Part shown: one piece after another, positions 1 through 7,952 of the stretch
Layout: each line of letters opens with the position of its first letter
How positions within the stretch are numbered: position 1 is the first letter of the stretch
NCBI GenBank assembly: GCA_031276195.1
Contig: JAISNN010000039.1
Coordinates: 1 to 34,499, forward strand
Origin: Clostridiales bacterium
Lineage (GTDB): Bacteria > Bacillota > Clostridia > Christensenellales > JAISNN01
Length of the DNA: 34,499 nt
Direction: 5' to 3'
The notes under the pieces: model-generated
The model's input: only the letters and a program-made list of their open reading frames with translations
What the model was told of the DNA's origin: nothing
Database searches by the model: none
Made by a program: the position numbers and the translations under genes

Positions 1-1
1 A

Positions 2-118
2 ATAAAAGGACGAGATATAACGGAGGCGATCGCTCTCGGCGCGTCGCTTCCGCGGGACTATACCTTGATTAAACATATCGACGAGGAAGGACTGTTGGAC
101 AGATATTTAAAGGGTTGA
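2..118 (+). CDS. C-terminal end of a possible sn-glycerol-1-phosphate dehydrogenase (partial)
   Basis: The window opens inside a reading frame whose last 38 residues run from IKGRD to LDRYLKG before a TGA stop. The pattern 'ALGASLPRDYTLIKHIDEE-GLLDRYL' resembles the C-terminal helix of glycerol-1-phosphate dehydrogenases of the iron-containing alcohol dehydrogenase superfamily, which often end in an R-(D/x)-x-Y-T ... GLL motif. The catalytic and metal-binding parts lie outside the window, so the family is a guess from a short tail. If right, the enzyme would reduce dihydroxyacetone phosphate to sn-glycerol-1-phosphate in the cytoplasm. The open frame itself is clear; the name is not. Confidence 0.4.
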   Translation: MKGRDITEAIALGASLPRDYTLIKHIDEEGLLDRYLKG

Positions 119-341
119 TTGCAAAACGGAGGGATTATTAACGAAAGGATTATTATATGATATGAATTTAAAATCCGCCGCACCGCTCCTACGTTCCTCT
201 TATGGAAAACTTAGAACAAGTTTAGGCGAACTATAGCGTATCTTTTTATATGTAAAAGGTCATGAGAATTGTCGAAAGTTTTTGAAAATGGCTTGAGGAT
301 GATTTTTACGGAAAGTTTTCCCCGAATAATTATCGGAAACT

Positions 342-367
342 CCTCTCCGCGGGAGGGTTAGGGGGTG
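342..367 (-). repeat. Copy of dispersed CCACCCCCTAACCCTCC hairpin repeat
   Basis: This is the inverted orientation of a GC-rich repeat seen at four other places in the window (4190, 13629, 15417, 15597). The shared core on the other strand is CCACCCCCTAACC followed by a small hairpin, CCTCC-CAC-GGAGG in the other copies. Here the hairpin loop region is CGCGG instead of CGTGG. It stands alone between two genes and matches neither of them. Confidence 0.6.
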
Positions 368-423
368 GATGCGGATTTTCCGTTTTAAAAAGAATGTAAA
401 GTTGTAGATTTAAGAAAAACTTA

Positions 424-465
424 AAAAAACTTCTCTCTTTGTTTAGTAAAAGGGAAGTTTTTTTG
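424..465. terminator. Rho-independent terminator-like hairpin
   Basis: AAACTTC...CTTT pairs with AAAGG-GAAGTTT across a loop of about 7 bases and is followed by seven T on the plus strand. A-runs on the left side would let it also work on the minus strand. It lies between the partial gene ending at 118 and the promoter of tsaC, so it probably closes the upstream transcription unit. The rest of 119-620 holds one dispersed GC-rich repeat copy and no convincing gene. Confidence 0.6.
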
Positions 466-613
466 AATTATACTCGTTATATTTTCAAATCCGGCATTGT
501 TGTATTTGTCCGTTTGCCGGCGTGAGGCGGATAAATCCGTCGTTTAATTCCGTATAATTATTATACAATATCACAAACGAGCGACAAATGTATTTGTTAT
601 TTAAAAAAATGTG

Positions 614-642
614 TTGTGATTTTTTGAATTTTGTGTTATAAT
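614..642 (+). promoter_or_regulatory. SigmaA-type promoter for tsaC
   Basis: TTGTGA (614-619) and TATAAT (637-642) are separated by 17 bases, the optimal vegetative spacing. The -10 box is perfect and lies 27 bases before the tsaC start codon, giving a short leader. Confidence 0.6.
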
Positions 643-668
643 ATACAAAATGAGGAACTGTTAAAAAA

Positions 669-1655
669 ATGATTACGGAAATTATCAATTCAAACGACAA
701 GAAAGCAATGCAGCGCGCCGCGGACATCATCAAGAGCGGCGGAGTCGTCGCATTTCCCACGGAGACCGTTTACGGGCTGGGCGCGAACGCCTACGACGAT
801 GCGGCGGTCGCTGGGATTTTTGCGGCGAAGGGGAGACCGGCGGACAATCCGCTCATCGTTCATATCGAGAATATGAATATGATCGACGATATCGCGGTCG
901 GGATTCCGGACGATTTTTATATGCTGTACGAAAGGTTTATGCCGGGTCCGCTGACGGTTATTCTGCACAAGAATAAAAAGATCGGCGGAGTCGTTACCGC
1001 GGGGCTGGACACAGTCGCCGTGCGTTTTCCGCGCCACAGAACCGCCGCAGAACTGATCAAAAAAAGCGGCTGTCCGCTCGCCGCGCCCTCCGCGAATCTT
1101 TCGACGCACGTCAGTCCGACCAGCGCGGCGCACGTCTTCGACGACTTGAACGGGCGAATCCCGATGATCGTCGACGGGGGCGAGTGTTCGGTGGGGATCG
1201 AATCGACGGTTTTGGATATGACGGGCGATATCCCCGTCATTCTGCGTCCGGGCGCGATCACTCTCGATATGTTGAAAAAAGTCTTGAAAGACGTTACCGA
1301 ACAAAGGAGATTCGGAGGCGCGGACGTCGTCAGATCGCCCGGGACGAAATATAAGCACTATTCCACGCGCGCGGAATTGCTCTTGACCGACACCGCCGAA
1401 GAGGCGAACGCGCTCTATGACGCGGCGTGCGGCGAAGGCAAAAAAGCCGTCATAATCGTTCGGACCGGCGACGCCGCGCTCTGCGGAAACCGCGGTTTTT
1501 TCTGCATACCCGACGATCCGAAGGGCTACGCGAAAAAAATATATTCGCTGCTGCGCGCCGCCGAAATATCTCACGACGTGATCGTGTGCCAAAGACCCGA
1601 ACTTTCGGGGCAGGGCGCGTCGATTATGAACAGATTGCAAAAAGCCGCGAAATAG
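669..1655 (+). CDS. tsaC: Threonylcarbamoyl-AMP synthase (TsaC2/Sua5)
   Basis: This cytoplasmic enzyme makes L-threonylcarbamoyladenylate from threonine, bicarbonate and ATP, the first step of t6A37 modification of tRNAs that read ANN codons. The N-terminal YrdC domain (about residues 5-205) shows the family motifs GGVVAFPTETVYGLG and the K-x-R stretch KGRPADNPL, plus SANLS near residue 140 and the STVLD/RPGAI segment. The extra C-terminal part (about 215-328) is the Sua5 domain, joined by a linker containing SPGTKYKHYSTRA. The length of 328 residues is therefore the long Sua5 form, not the short TsaC form. The start is ATG with a GAGGA about 13 bases upstream, and a good promoter sits just before it. 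It is a single-gene unit; the long antisense frame over it is a shadow of its codon use. Confidence 0.93.
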   Translation: MITEIINSNDKKAMQRAADIIKSGGVVAFPTETVYGLGANAYDDAAVAGIFAAKGRPADNPLIVHIENMNMIDDIAVGIPDDFYMLYERFMPGPLTVILHKNKKIGGVVTAGLDTVAVRFPRHRTAAELIKKSGCPLAAPSANLSTHVSPTSAAHVFDDLNGRIPMIVDGGECSVGIESTVLDMTGDIPVILRPGAITLDMLKKVLKDVTEQRRFGGADVVRSPGTKYKHYSTRAELLLTDTAEEANALYDAACGEGKKAVIIVRTGDAALCGNRGFFCIPDDPKGYAKKIYSLLRAAEISHDVIVCQRPELSGQGASIMNRLQKAAK

Positions 1656-1951
1656 AGATGGTTTTTTTAAAGGATTAAGAAAAATAATATATAATGCAAA
1701 CAGAGTGTTTAAGCAATATGTGTATTTATAATTCACTTGCACGGAACAATATTGGGAATTAACGCCATTATAAAGTGCAAATTAGAGAGAGTGAACAAGG
1801 AGTTGCTTGCTTGTCGTTTTAAAAGTGAAATTGGATAATATACCTACGATATTTATTTCAAAAAGCAATTTATCACATAAAAAATTATCGTAAACCAATT
1901 CAATAAAACTGAACTAAAATCATTTGCTGATTTTATATTAGGATAAATATA
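1656..1951. other. AT-rich spacer before the ATPase gene
   Basis: About 296 bases with no ORF, RNA or clear repeat that I can support. Base composition turns sharply AT-rich after about 1675 and stays so to about 3410, marking the left edge of the probable acquired segment. No transposase, tRNA target or direct repeat is visible at the junction. Confidence 0.5.
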
Positions 1952-3316
1952 ATGAAACCAAAAAAATTAAAGGAATTAAAATCACTAACAATTAAAAACG
2001 TTCGAGGGATAAAGGAGTTGGAATTGGAGTTTAAGCTTACCCCTAATATTCCTATATTTTTTGTCGCTTCAAACGGTGCCGGGAAAACATCAATTGCTAC
2101 GGCGTTTTCATCGTTGATAAGAAAGAAGAGCATAAAATTAACTCATACAAAGAAAAAGAGTGATTATTACGAAGAAAACCCGGATAATTCACCTAAAATA
2201 GTTTTGGAAGATAATGACAAAAATACATATATTGCCGATGATAAGACTAATACGATTTCGAAAAGTTTTGGTATTTATGTATTAACGCAAGGTATAAAGA
2301 TTAAAGGAACATATGCTACAGCAGGCGGATATCGAACTATTCCACCTATAAAGTTAGTTAGTAATATTAACGAATGCCAAAATTATGATACGGTCAAGTC
2401 TGAAATTTACAAAAATATTGAGGATTTAAATACAACGTGGTGCGGTATTGAAAAAGAGGAAAAAGACAATACATTATATGCTTACTTGCCAAATCCTGAT
2501 AAAATTTCTAACGGAGAAAGAGATGTATTGATTTTTTATGCTAAACTGCTTGAAGCTGAGCAAGAATTAACAAAGAAACAAAATATTTTAATTATAGATG
2601 AAATTTTTGATTATTTAGATGAAGCGAATATAATAGCGGCTCAATATTTTCTAACAAAAATGCTTGAAAAATATAAAAAAGATAAAAAATTGCAATTATT
2701 TCTAATAATCCTTACGCATCTTAGTCCGGATAGTTTTAAAAGTTATATGTTTCCGACTAGAACTATTGTATATTTAAATCAACAAAAACACGGGGATACA
2801 TATGGGATAAATAAGTTATTAAGAGATCGCGGCAAATGCGATAAAAAGATAAAGGATTTAATAGATAAATACTATTTACATTATTACCCGGATAATCCGC
2901 TTGCAGTTGAGAAAAATCAGTTGGATAAATATTTAAAAACTTTGCTTAAAATAGATATTGTAAACAGAGATGATTTTTATAATATGGCAAAAACTGAGTT
3001 GAGGAAATATTTAGATGACACAAAATATAATTATAATGTTGCATTTGTATGTTGCGGTTTAAGAATAGAACTTGAAGAGAAAATATATATGTCATTAAAA
3101 AGCGAAGATCAAAAAGAATATTTAGATAAACATAAGACAAAGGAGAAATTTGATTTCGCTCGAAAGAAAAATATTGACGTACCCGATGCTTACTATTTGC
3201 TTGGTATAATATACAATGAGGCCTTACATTTAGATGATCAATGTGAAAAATTAATTCCAATTGGAGATAAATTAGCGAATAAAGTGATTAAGAATATAAT
3301 TTCGAAATGTGTTTAA
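1952..3316 (+). CDS. Orphan ABC/SMC-type AAA ATPase, possible defence gene
   Basis: The 454-residue protein is a P-loop ATPase of the ABC/SMC-like class. Near residues 38-46 is the Walker A SNGAGKTS, near 185 an ABC-signature-like SNGERD, and near 211-222 a Walker B ILIIDEIFDYLD followed by an H-loop-like ILTHLS about 40 residues later. The first residues, LKSLTIKNVRGIKELELEF, are the usual opening strand of RecF/SMC-like ATPases. There are only about 140 residues between Walker A and signature, so there is no long coiled coil. The C-terminal 220 residues have no domain I recognise. The gene is far richer in A and T than its flanking genes, stands alone, and sits between two housekeeping genes, which suggests transfer. 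Similar ATPases power restriction and abortive-infection systems, but no nuclease partner is next to it. The ATPase call is firm; the defence role is inference. Confidence 0.8.
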   Translation: MKPKKLKELKSLTIKNVRGIKELELEFKLTPNIPIFFVASNGAGKTSIATAFSSLIRKKSIKLTHTKKKSDYYEENPDNSPKIVLEDNDKNTYIADDKTNTISKSFGIYVLTQGIKIKGTYATAGGYRTIPPIKLVSNINECQNYDTVKSEIYKNIEDLNTTWCGIEKEEKDNTLYAYLPNPDKISNGERDVLIFYAKLLEAEQELTKKQNILIIDEIFDYLDEANIIAAQYFLTKMLEKYKKDKKLQLFLIILTHLSPDSFKSYMFPTRTIVYLNQQKHGDTYGINKLLRDRGKCDKKIKDLIDKYYLHYYPDNPLAVEKNQLDKYLKTLLKIDIVNRDDFYNMAKTELRKYLDDTKYNYNVAFVCCGLRIELEEKIYMSLKSEDQKEYLDKHKTKEKFDFARKKNIDVPDAYYLLGIIYNEALHLDDQCEKLIPIGDKLANKVIKNIISKCV

Positions 3317-3417
3317 GTTTAACGGTGGATTAAAAAATATTCTTTCAAAGTGCGGTATAACGTCAATTATATAATATATGTTGTAAAAATATCCTTAGAT
3401 ATTATCGGAGAAAAAAT

Positions 3418-3948
3418 ATGAATTTATGGCACGGCGTCCGTGATGAGCGCATAAAAAAAGACGATTTTTTGGCGGTTATCGAGATCAAAAAAGGCAAAAA
3501 AAACAAGTACGAATTGGACAAGGAAACGGGCGTTTTGATCCTCGACCGCGTTCTGTATACCGCCATGCGCTACCCCGCAAACTACGGCTTTATTCCGCTG
3601 ACTTTGGCGGAGGATAACGACCCTCTCGACGTGCTGGTCATCGCAAGCGAGGAAATCGACCCTATGACACTCGTCAGGTGCTATTCGATCGGCGCGATCA
3701 GAATGACGGACGGCGGACAACACGACGATAAAATTATCGCGATTCCCTTCAATGACCCTACGTATAACCATATTCGGGATCTTTCGGAACTGAGTCCGCA
3801 CCTTTTGGACGAATATGTACACTTTTTTACGGTGTATAAACAACTCGAAAAAAAACAGACGGATAACCTTTCGGTTTTGAATTTGGAGGAAGCCAATCGA
3901 GTATTTGATAAATCGCTTGCCGCATATAAGGCGAAATTCGGGAAATAA
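3418..3948 (+). CDS. ppa: Inorganic pyrophosphatase, family I
   Basis: This soluble enzyme hydrolyses pyrophosphate to two phosphates and pulls biosynthetic reactions forward. The family signature D-x-D-P-x-D appears as NDPLD near residue 67, preceded by RYPANYGFIP, the substrate-binding stretch. The acidic DGGQHDDKIIA region near residue 100 supplies further magnesium ligands. At 176 residues the length matches bacterial family I enzymes. ATG follows a GGAG about 8 bases upstream. It forms its own unit after the AT-rich ATPase segment, and base composition returns to the chromosomal norm here. Confidence 0.93.
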   Translation: MNLWHGVRDERIKKDDFLAVIEIKKGKKNKYELDKETGVLILDRVLYTAMRYPANYGFIPLTLAEDNDPLDVLVIASEEIDPMTLVRCYSIGAIRMTDGGQHDDKIIAIPFNDPTYNHIRDLSELSPHLLDEYVHFFTVYKQLEKKQTDNLSVLNLEEANRVFDKSLAAYKAKFGK

Positions 3949-3954
3949 TGCCGC

Positions 3955-4450
3955 CGCGCTTATACGGAGTTTTCCACGGAGTGAAATTTAAGGGAAAAAT
4001 GATATGAACGGGTGTAAAAAAACGACGAGAAATAGGTGAAAAAAAGGGTATAAATAAGGGGAAAAAAGCAGTAAAAAATAAGCGAAAAAGGGCATAAATA
4101 AGATGAAAAAGCGGCGAAAAACGAACGAAAAAAGGGCATAAAAAAGAGAAAAAAGCGGCGAAAAAGAACAAAAAAATGATGCGTAATTGCCGCCCCACCC
4201 CCTAAACCCCCTCCCACGGAGGGGAATTTAAGGAAAAAAATGATATGAACGGGTGTAAAAAACGGCCGGAAACAGGTAAAAAAAGGGTATAAATAAGAGG
4301 GAAAAAGCACAAAAAATAAGCGAAAAAAGGCATAAAAGAAAAGAAAAAACGGTAAAAAAGGCATAGAAATAAAGGGAAAAAACGGCGAAAAACAGGCGAA
4401 AAAAGAGCATAAACGAAAGGAAAAAACGGCGAAAAATAAGCGGATATATG
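3955..4450. repeat. Purine-rich tandem duplication with embedded GC-rich hairpin repeat
   Basis: Two roughly 240-base copies lie head to tail, one from about 3955 and one from about 4190. Both open with a version of the GC-rich repeat and continue through AATGATATGAACGGGTGTAA into long runs of G, A and AAAA. Within each copy a smaller unit, roughly GGCATAAATAAG plus GAAAAA, repeats many times. The plus strand has very few C or T from 3995 to 4185 and from 4240 to 4440. The first copy has lost most of the GC-rich core; the second keeps it intact at 4190-4233. No coding use is supported; phenylalanine-rich minus-strand frames here are artefacts of the purine run. Confidence 0.8.
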
Positions 4451-4454
4451 CTAT

Positions 4455-5357
4455 ATGGTTTATGAATTTATTGCGGTTAGGGAAGACGACGGGCTTCGGC
4501 TCGACGTGTTTTTGACCGAAAAAATCGACGGCGTAACGCGGTCATACATTAAAACCCTCGTCGACGGCGGTAAAATCACCGTCAACGGCGCGGCAAAAAA
4601 GGCCGGTTACGCGCTTAAAGAGGGCGACACGGTTGAAGCGCGAACCGAAAGCCGCGAAATCTCCGCGGTTCCTCAGGAAATTCCGATCGAAATCGTCTTT
4701 CAAGACGATTATTTTGCCGTAATAAACAAGCCGCAGGGTATGGTCGTCCACCCCGCGAGAGGCGCGCCGTCGGGAACTCTCGTCAACGCGCTCCTTTTTC
4801 AACTCAGAAATTTGAGCGATTTGAACGGCGAAATCCGCCCCGGAATCGTCCACCGCCTCGACAAGGATACGTCGGGGCTTATCCTTGCGGCGAAAAATAA
4901 TTTCGCGCATTCGTCCCTCTCCAAACAGATCGCGGACAAGAGCGCGCGGCGGTACTATACCGCGCTTTTAGACGGAAATATTAAAGACGACGGCGGCGTG
5001 ATCGAGACGTTTATCGGGCGGAATCCGAAAGACCGCCTCAAAATGGCGGTAACGAAGGACGGGAAAAAAGCCGTAACGCTTTACCGCGTCGTCGAAAGAT
5101 TTAAGGATTTTTGTCTGGTCGAATTTGAATTAAAAACGGGCAGAACACACCAAATCAGAGTCCACGCGAAGCATATCGGACACCCCGTAACGGGGGACAG
5201 AACGTACGGGAACGGCGCGAAGTTCAAAACCGACGGACAACTGCTCCACGCGCATAAATTGACCGTCGCGCACCCGAAAAGCGGGGAGATTATGGAATTT
5301 CACGCGGAATTGCCCGTCTATTTTAGGGAGATTTTGGAGAAATTGAGGAAAGGGTAG
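4455..5357 (+). CDS. Large-subunit rRNA pseudouridine synthase, RluD/RluA family
   Basis: The enzyme converts uridines to pseudouridine, in the RluD group in helix 69 of 23S rRNA. Residues 12-75 form an S4 RNA-binding domain (LRLDVFLTE...YIKTLVDGGKITVNG). The catalytic domain follows, with the aspartate in HRLDKDTSGLIL near residue 135. The later KTGRTHQIRVHAKHIGHPVTGD segment is the second family signature. The length of 300 residues is typical. The ribosome binding site is weak (only AAGCGGA about 12 bases before ATG), and the gene follows the long purine tract directly. It could be RluD or a paralogue such as YlyB; the family is certain, the target site is not. Confidence 0.9.
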   Translation: MVYEFIAVREDDGLRLDVFLTEKIDGVTRSYIKTLVDGGKITVNGAAKKAGYALKEGDTVEARTESREISAVPQEIPIEIVFQDDYFAVINKPQGMVVHPARGAPSGTLVNALLFQLRNLSDLNGEIRPGIVHRLDKDTSGLILAAKNNFAHSSLSKQIADKSARRYYTALLDGNIKDDGGVIETFIGRNPKDRLKMAVTKDGKKAVTLYRVVERFKDFCLVEFELKTGRTHQIRVHAKHIGHPVTGDRTYGNGAKFKTDGQLLHAHKLTVAHPKSGEIMEFHAELPVYFREILEKLRKG

Positions 5358-5364
5358 GCGGCGG

Positions 5365-5600
5365 CGTAGTTAGCGGTCGGCGGCGATTATTATTTAGCGG
5401 TCGGTGCTTAGTGAAAGCGGTTATCGGCGGTCGGTGGTTAGCGGTTTGTGATCAGTGTTCGGTGATTAGTGAAAGCGGTTATTGGCGGTCGGTGGTTAGC
5501 GGTTTGTGAACGCGGTTGTTGGCGGTCGTGATTAGCGGTTTGTGATCAGCGGTCGGTGATTAGTGAAAGCGGTTATTGGCGGTCGGTGATCGGTTTACGT
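5365..5600. repeat. Tandem repeats of GCGGTCGGTGATTAGTGAAAG type
   Basis: The 3' flank of the pseudouridine synthase gene is filled with degenerate copies of a GC/T-rich unit built from GCGGTCGGTGATTAG, GTGAAAGCGGTTATTG and GCGGTTTGTGATCAG. Copies recur roughly every 30 to 60 bases. The right end of the repeat runs into the truncated phage scaffold gene at 5600, so the repeat probably grew at the truncation point. Confidence 0.75.
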
Positions 5601-5697
5601 TGGTTTTGTGTTTTTTTACGTCCGCGCCGTGAATGTCCATTATCTTGTCGATAACGTCCTTTTCTAAGCCTAATTCTTTAAGCTGTTCTCTTGTCAT
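5560..5697 (-). pseudogene. Truncated phage scaffolding protein GP20 (5' end only)
   Basis: A good start (AGGAG, then ATG at 5697 on the minus strand) opens a frame reading MTREQLKELGLEKDVIDKI, followed by MDIHGADVKKHK. This is the N-terminal signature of the Phage_GP20 scaffolding family, which begins with x-LKELGL-x-x-EVIDKIM. After about 35 residues the sequence runs into the tandem repeat and ends 10 codons later. A complete GP20 is about 150-200 residues, so most is missing. In phages this gene follows the minor capsid gene, as it does here. It shows that the minor capsid gene upstream belongs to a broken prophage. The GP20 call is from memory of the motif. Confidence 0.65.
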
Positions 5698-5783
5698 ATC
5701 GTTACTCCTATCCCATACGCTTTTTTATCGCGGGTCGCGTCCGCTCGGGTTGTATGTTTTACGGGATACCGCCCTAAATTTTT

Positions 5784-5821
5784 GTATACAAAAAGGACAG
5801 CCCGTGAAAGGTTGTCCTTGT
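5784..5821 (-). terminator. Terminator with GGTTGTCC stem and TTTTGTATACAAAA tail
   Basis: Read on the minus strand, GGACAACCTTT and GGGCTGTCC form an imperfect stem, followed by TTTTTG and then the palindrome TTTTGTATACAAAA. The same order (GTTGTCC stem arm, T run, TTTTGTATACAAAA) occurs at 34383-34422 after the second phage cassette, in the matching position. This ties the two cassettes together. Confidence 0.65.
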
Positions 5822-5908
5822 TTGTTCTTTAAGTTTTATTTCGCGCTCTTGTAATTTTTTTGCAAAACCGCTTTATAAATTTAAGTTTTTGCGGATTTAT
5901 GCAAAAAT

Positions 5909-6220
5909 CTATTTCTTTTCCAATGCAATTTTAACGCAATTCTCCAACACCTTTTGATACTTATCGGGCATATCCCAAAAGTTTCTGTCGGGAGTATCGG
6001 GACGTGCATCTAAGCCCATCAAATCATAAATCGCACTGGTTAAATTCTCAAAAGCCCTCTCTTCTTTGCCTCCCGGTTCTGCATACTGGTCATACCCCTG
6101 TTTTGACAATTCAGCGCGATATGTACCTACAAACGACTCCAACTCAATCAAATTCATATCATGCAGTTGTTCAAGCGTTACGGTTTTATTTCCGATCTCA
6201 TCCCCGTATCTATTAGTCAT
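5909..6220 (-). CDS. Small acidic protein overlapping the capsid-ADPRT gene; candidate immunity protein
   Basis: The 103-residue product is mostly helical and acidic, with no signal peptide or membrane segment, and I do not recognise its family. Its ATG overlaps the stop of the upstream gene as ATGA, so translation is coupled to that gene. The upstream product ends in an ADP-ribosyltransferase-like domain. A small cytoplasmic gene translated together with a toxin-like domain is the usual layout of polymorphic toxin-immunity pairs, and this is the only basis for the immunity suggestion. The layout recurs at 34054. An alternative is a small phage head protein. The frame is intact although its neighbours on both sides are truncated. 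Confidence 0.6.
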   Translation of the reverse strand: MTNRYGDEIGNKTVTLEQLHDMNLIELESFVGTYRAELSKQGYDQYAEPGGKEERAFENLTSAIYDLMGLDARPDTPDRNFWDMPDKYQKVLENCVKIALEKK

Positions 6221-7488
6221 ATTATCAAATCTCCCTTATCTTTATAAAAAGTTTTCTCTATATTTAGCTTCGTTCTATTCAATACGACATAGAATTTCTT
6301 ATCCTCAACAAAAATTGCATCATAGCCGAGCATCGCCGCATACCGTCCGAAGTCAGCTTCCAAAATTTTCAACGGGTCTTTCAATGCTTGGTAGTTTGTA
6401 TTTTTTAACGCTCCGTTGTAAAGTTCTCGCTCTATGTCTTTATAGTTTGCCACTTTCGCCGATTTATCAAGCGTCATTCGCAAAACAACGCCTTTATCTT
6501 GTGTATAGACAAAGGCTGTATTTATTGCATTATTTCTGCCCGCTTTATCGGAATATCCTGCCGCATAAGTGCCGTTTCCGTTTACTCCCGTTCCTGCAAA
6601 GTATTCTCTATTTTGTAATTGTTCGGCATACCATTCGTCGCTTACGCCTCTAAACAGTTCAGGCTCTCCGTACGCTATTCTCTTGTCTATCTCGTTTTTA
6701 TCGATGACATTAGGCAACGCGTCAAAGCCCTGTTCTTGCGCTATGCGTTTCAATATCTTATCTTCGTAACCTTTATTCGGTTGATATTGATTGTTTATAA
6801 AGCCCGTACCGGCAATTTGTTGTATATCCGCTCCGTTTTTAACGTCCTCATATATCTTAAATTCGCTCGGTTTGGTTTTTAATACTGTGTTTATGGTAGC
6901 ACTATCGTTAAAGTTTGTCAAGGGTTCTGCGTTAAAATTTTCTGCCGCCTTAGTAAATTTCGCGTAATGGTGTTGAAGTATTGTCATTTTGCGTTGATAT
7001 TCGTTCGCTAAGCCGCTATCGCCCGCCTCTCTCGCTATCTCCAACGCTCCGCGCGTCTTGCGCCATTCGTTTTTTATCTTGTTTTGCATTTGCTCGGCTT
7101 CGTAGCCCGTATATTTATGCCCCTCGTACTCGAAGCCCTTTATATTCTTAGCCTTGTAGCGGTTCAACTCCTTTTCGCCGTGCGCGGGTTCGCTTACGCC
7201 TACGATTATCTCGAACACGTAATGCCCGCAATTCCACATCCCGATCGGTCTTTTTATCGCGGCGAAATGCCGCCCCGTAACGTCCTTAAAGGGTCTGCCG
7301 CTTTGAAGTTTCTCGTACTCCTCGTTCGTAAATTGCCGCCCTTGTATGTCCTCGTGGTCGGGCGCGCTGTTCGCGTGTACGGATATTTCCACGCCGTCCG
7401 CGCCGAATTTCTCACCCGCCTTTTTGCTCATTCCCGCGTTGACTTCCCGAACGCCGTCCATAACATTCATTTTCACCGCGCTTTCCAA
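6217..7488 (-). CDS. 5'-truncated phage minor capsid protein fused to ADP-ribosyltransferase-like domain
   Basis: Residues 1-150 match the C-terminal half of phage minor capsid protein 2: ADGVEISVHANSAPDHEDIQ, GRQF, then MWNCGHYVFEIIVG and a charged helical stretch with NEWRKTRGALEIAREAG. The N-terminal half is missing. The frame is open back to 7536 and reads YKSGAIRNLESAVKMNV, a normal internal stretch of the family, before a stop at 7537. Residues about 275-420 form a separate domain with ELFRGVSDEWYAEQL, then GTGVNGNGTYAA, and a late LGYDAIFVE segment. This fits ADP-ribosyltransferases, where R of the first motif and the S/T motif bind NAD and a late glutamate is catalytic. The annotated start is a TTG with no good binding site; ATG at 7470 is an alternative. 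It is a remnant for capsid work, but the effector domain is intact. Its overlap with 5909-6220 suggests a toxin-immunity pair. Confidence 0.75.
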   Translation of the reverse strand: MESAVKMNVMDGVREVNAGMSKKAGEKFGADGVEISVHANSAPDHEDIQGRQFTNEEYEKLQSGRPFKDVTGRHFAAIKRPIGMWNCGHYVFEIIVGVSEPAHGEKELNRYKAKNIKGFEYEGHKYTGYEAEQMQNKIKNEWRKTRGALEIAREAGDSGLANEYQRKMTILQHHYAKFTKAAENFNAEPLTNFNDSATINTVLKTKPSEFKIYEDVKNGADIQQIAGTGFINNQYQPNKGYEDKILKRIAQEQGFDALPNVIDKNEIDKRIAYGEPELFRGVSDEWYAEQLQNREYFAGTGVNGNGTYAAGYSDKAGRNNAINTAFVYTQDKGVVLRMTLDKSAKVANYKDIERELYNGALKNTNYQALKDPLKILEADFGRYAAMLGYDAIFVEDKKFYVVLNRTKLNIEKTFYKDKGDLII

Positions 7489-7540
7489 ATTCCTTATCGC
7501 GCCGCTTTTGTACTCGACGGTCTTTAAGCCGCTTTTTTAT

Positions 7541-7760
7541 GAGTGGGGAGCGAGGGGTGTTTCGCAAACCGCTTTTAATGCGGTTGGAATTTATGATCGT
7601 TTCATTTTGTGATTATTTTTTAATTATCCTTTAAATAGTTTGCTTTTTTTTTGAATTTTTGGTAAAATTGTAATAGACTGGTTATTAGTTGCAATTTAGC
7701 GGTTAGCGGCAAAGATTGAAATTAAAAAAAAACAAAAAATACGGTAAAATAGAAAATAAC
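7541..7760. other. Spacer at the broken edge of the phage cassette
   Basis: From the stop at 7537 to about 7750 no gene is supported. A small stem, AACCGC (7567) with GCGGTT (7580), sits just beyond the truncation point. A poor TTGAAT/TAAAAT pair near 7650-7670 could be a promoter for the downstream PEPCK gene, but spacing is not decisive. Composition turns AT-rich. Confidence 0.4.
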
Positions 7761-7925
7761 GGAAGATTTCATTAATATAGCGAAATAGAAATAAGAGAAG
7801 ATTTCATTAATATAGCAAAATAGAAATAAGAGAAGATTTCATTAATATAGTAAAATAGAAAACAATAGAAGATTTCATTAATATAGCGAAATAGAAAACA
7901 ATAGAAAATTTCATTAAAATAAAAA
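7755..7925. repeat. Five tandem 35-base repeats upstream of PEPCK
   Basis: Five copies of a 35-base unit with core GATTTCATTAATATAGCAAA start near 7764, 7799, 7834, 7869 and 7905. They differ by a few substitutions (AGCGAA, AGCAAA, AGTAAA). The array ends about 30 bases before the PEPCK start codon, so it would lie in the mRNA leader. There are no unique spacers, so it is not CRISPR. Confidence 0.85.
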
Positions 7926-7952
7926 AAAAAATCAAAAAGGAGTATTTTTAAT

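Noticed and set aside
690-1742. 350-residue minus-strand frame opposite tsaC
   Set aside because: It lies wholly over a clear Sua5 gene, uses arginine-rich shadow codons and has no binding site.
3827-4410. Overlapping phenylalanine-rich minus-strand frames
   Set aside because: They only translate the complement of the purine run as F, L and S; no real protein composition or start signal.
5560-7536. A complete prophage at cassette 1
   Set aside because: No integrase, terminase, portal or tail genes are present, and both the capsid and scaffold genes are cut.
7755-7925. CRISPR array
   Set aside because: The 35-base units abut one another with no spacers and no cas genes are near; it is a simple tandem repeat.
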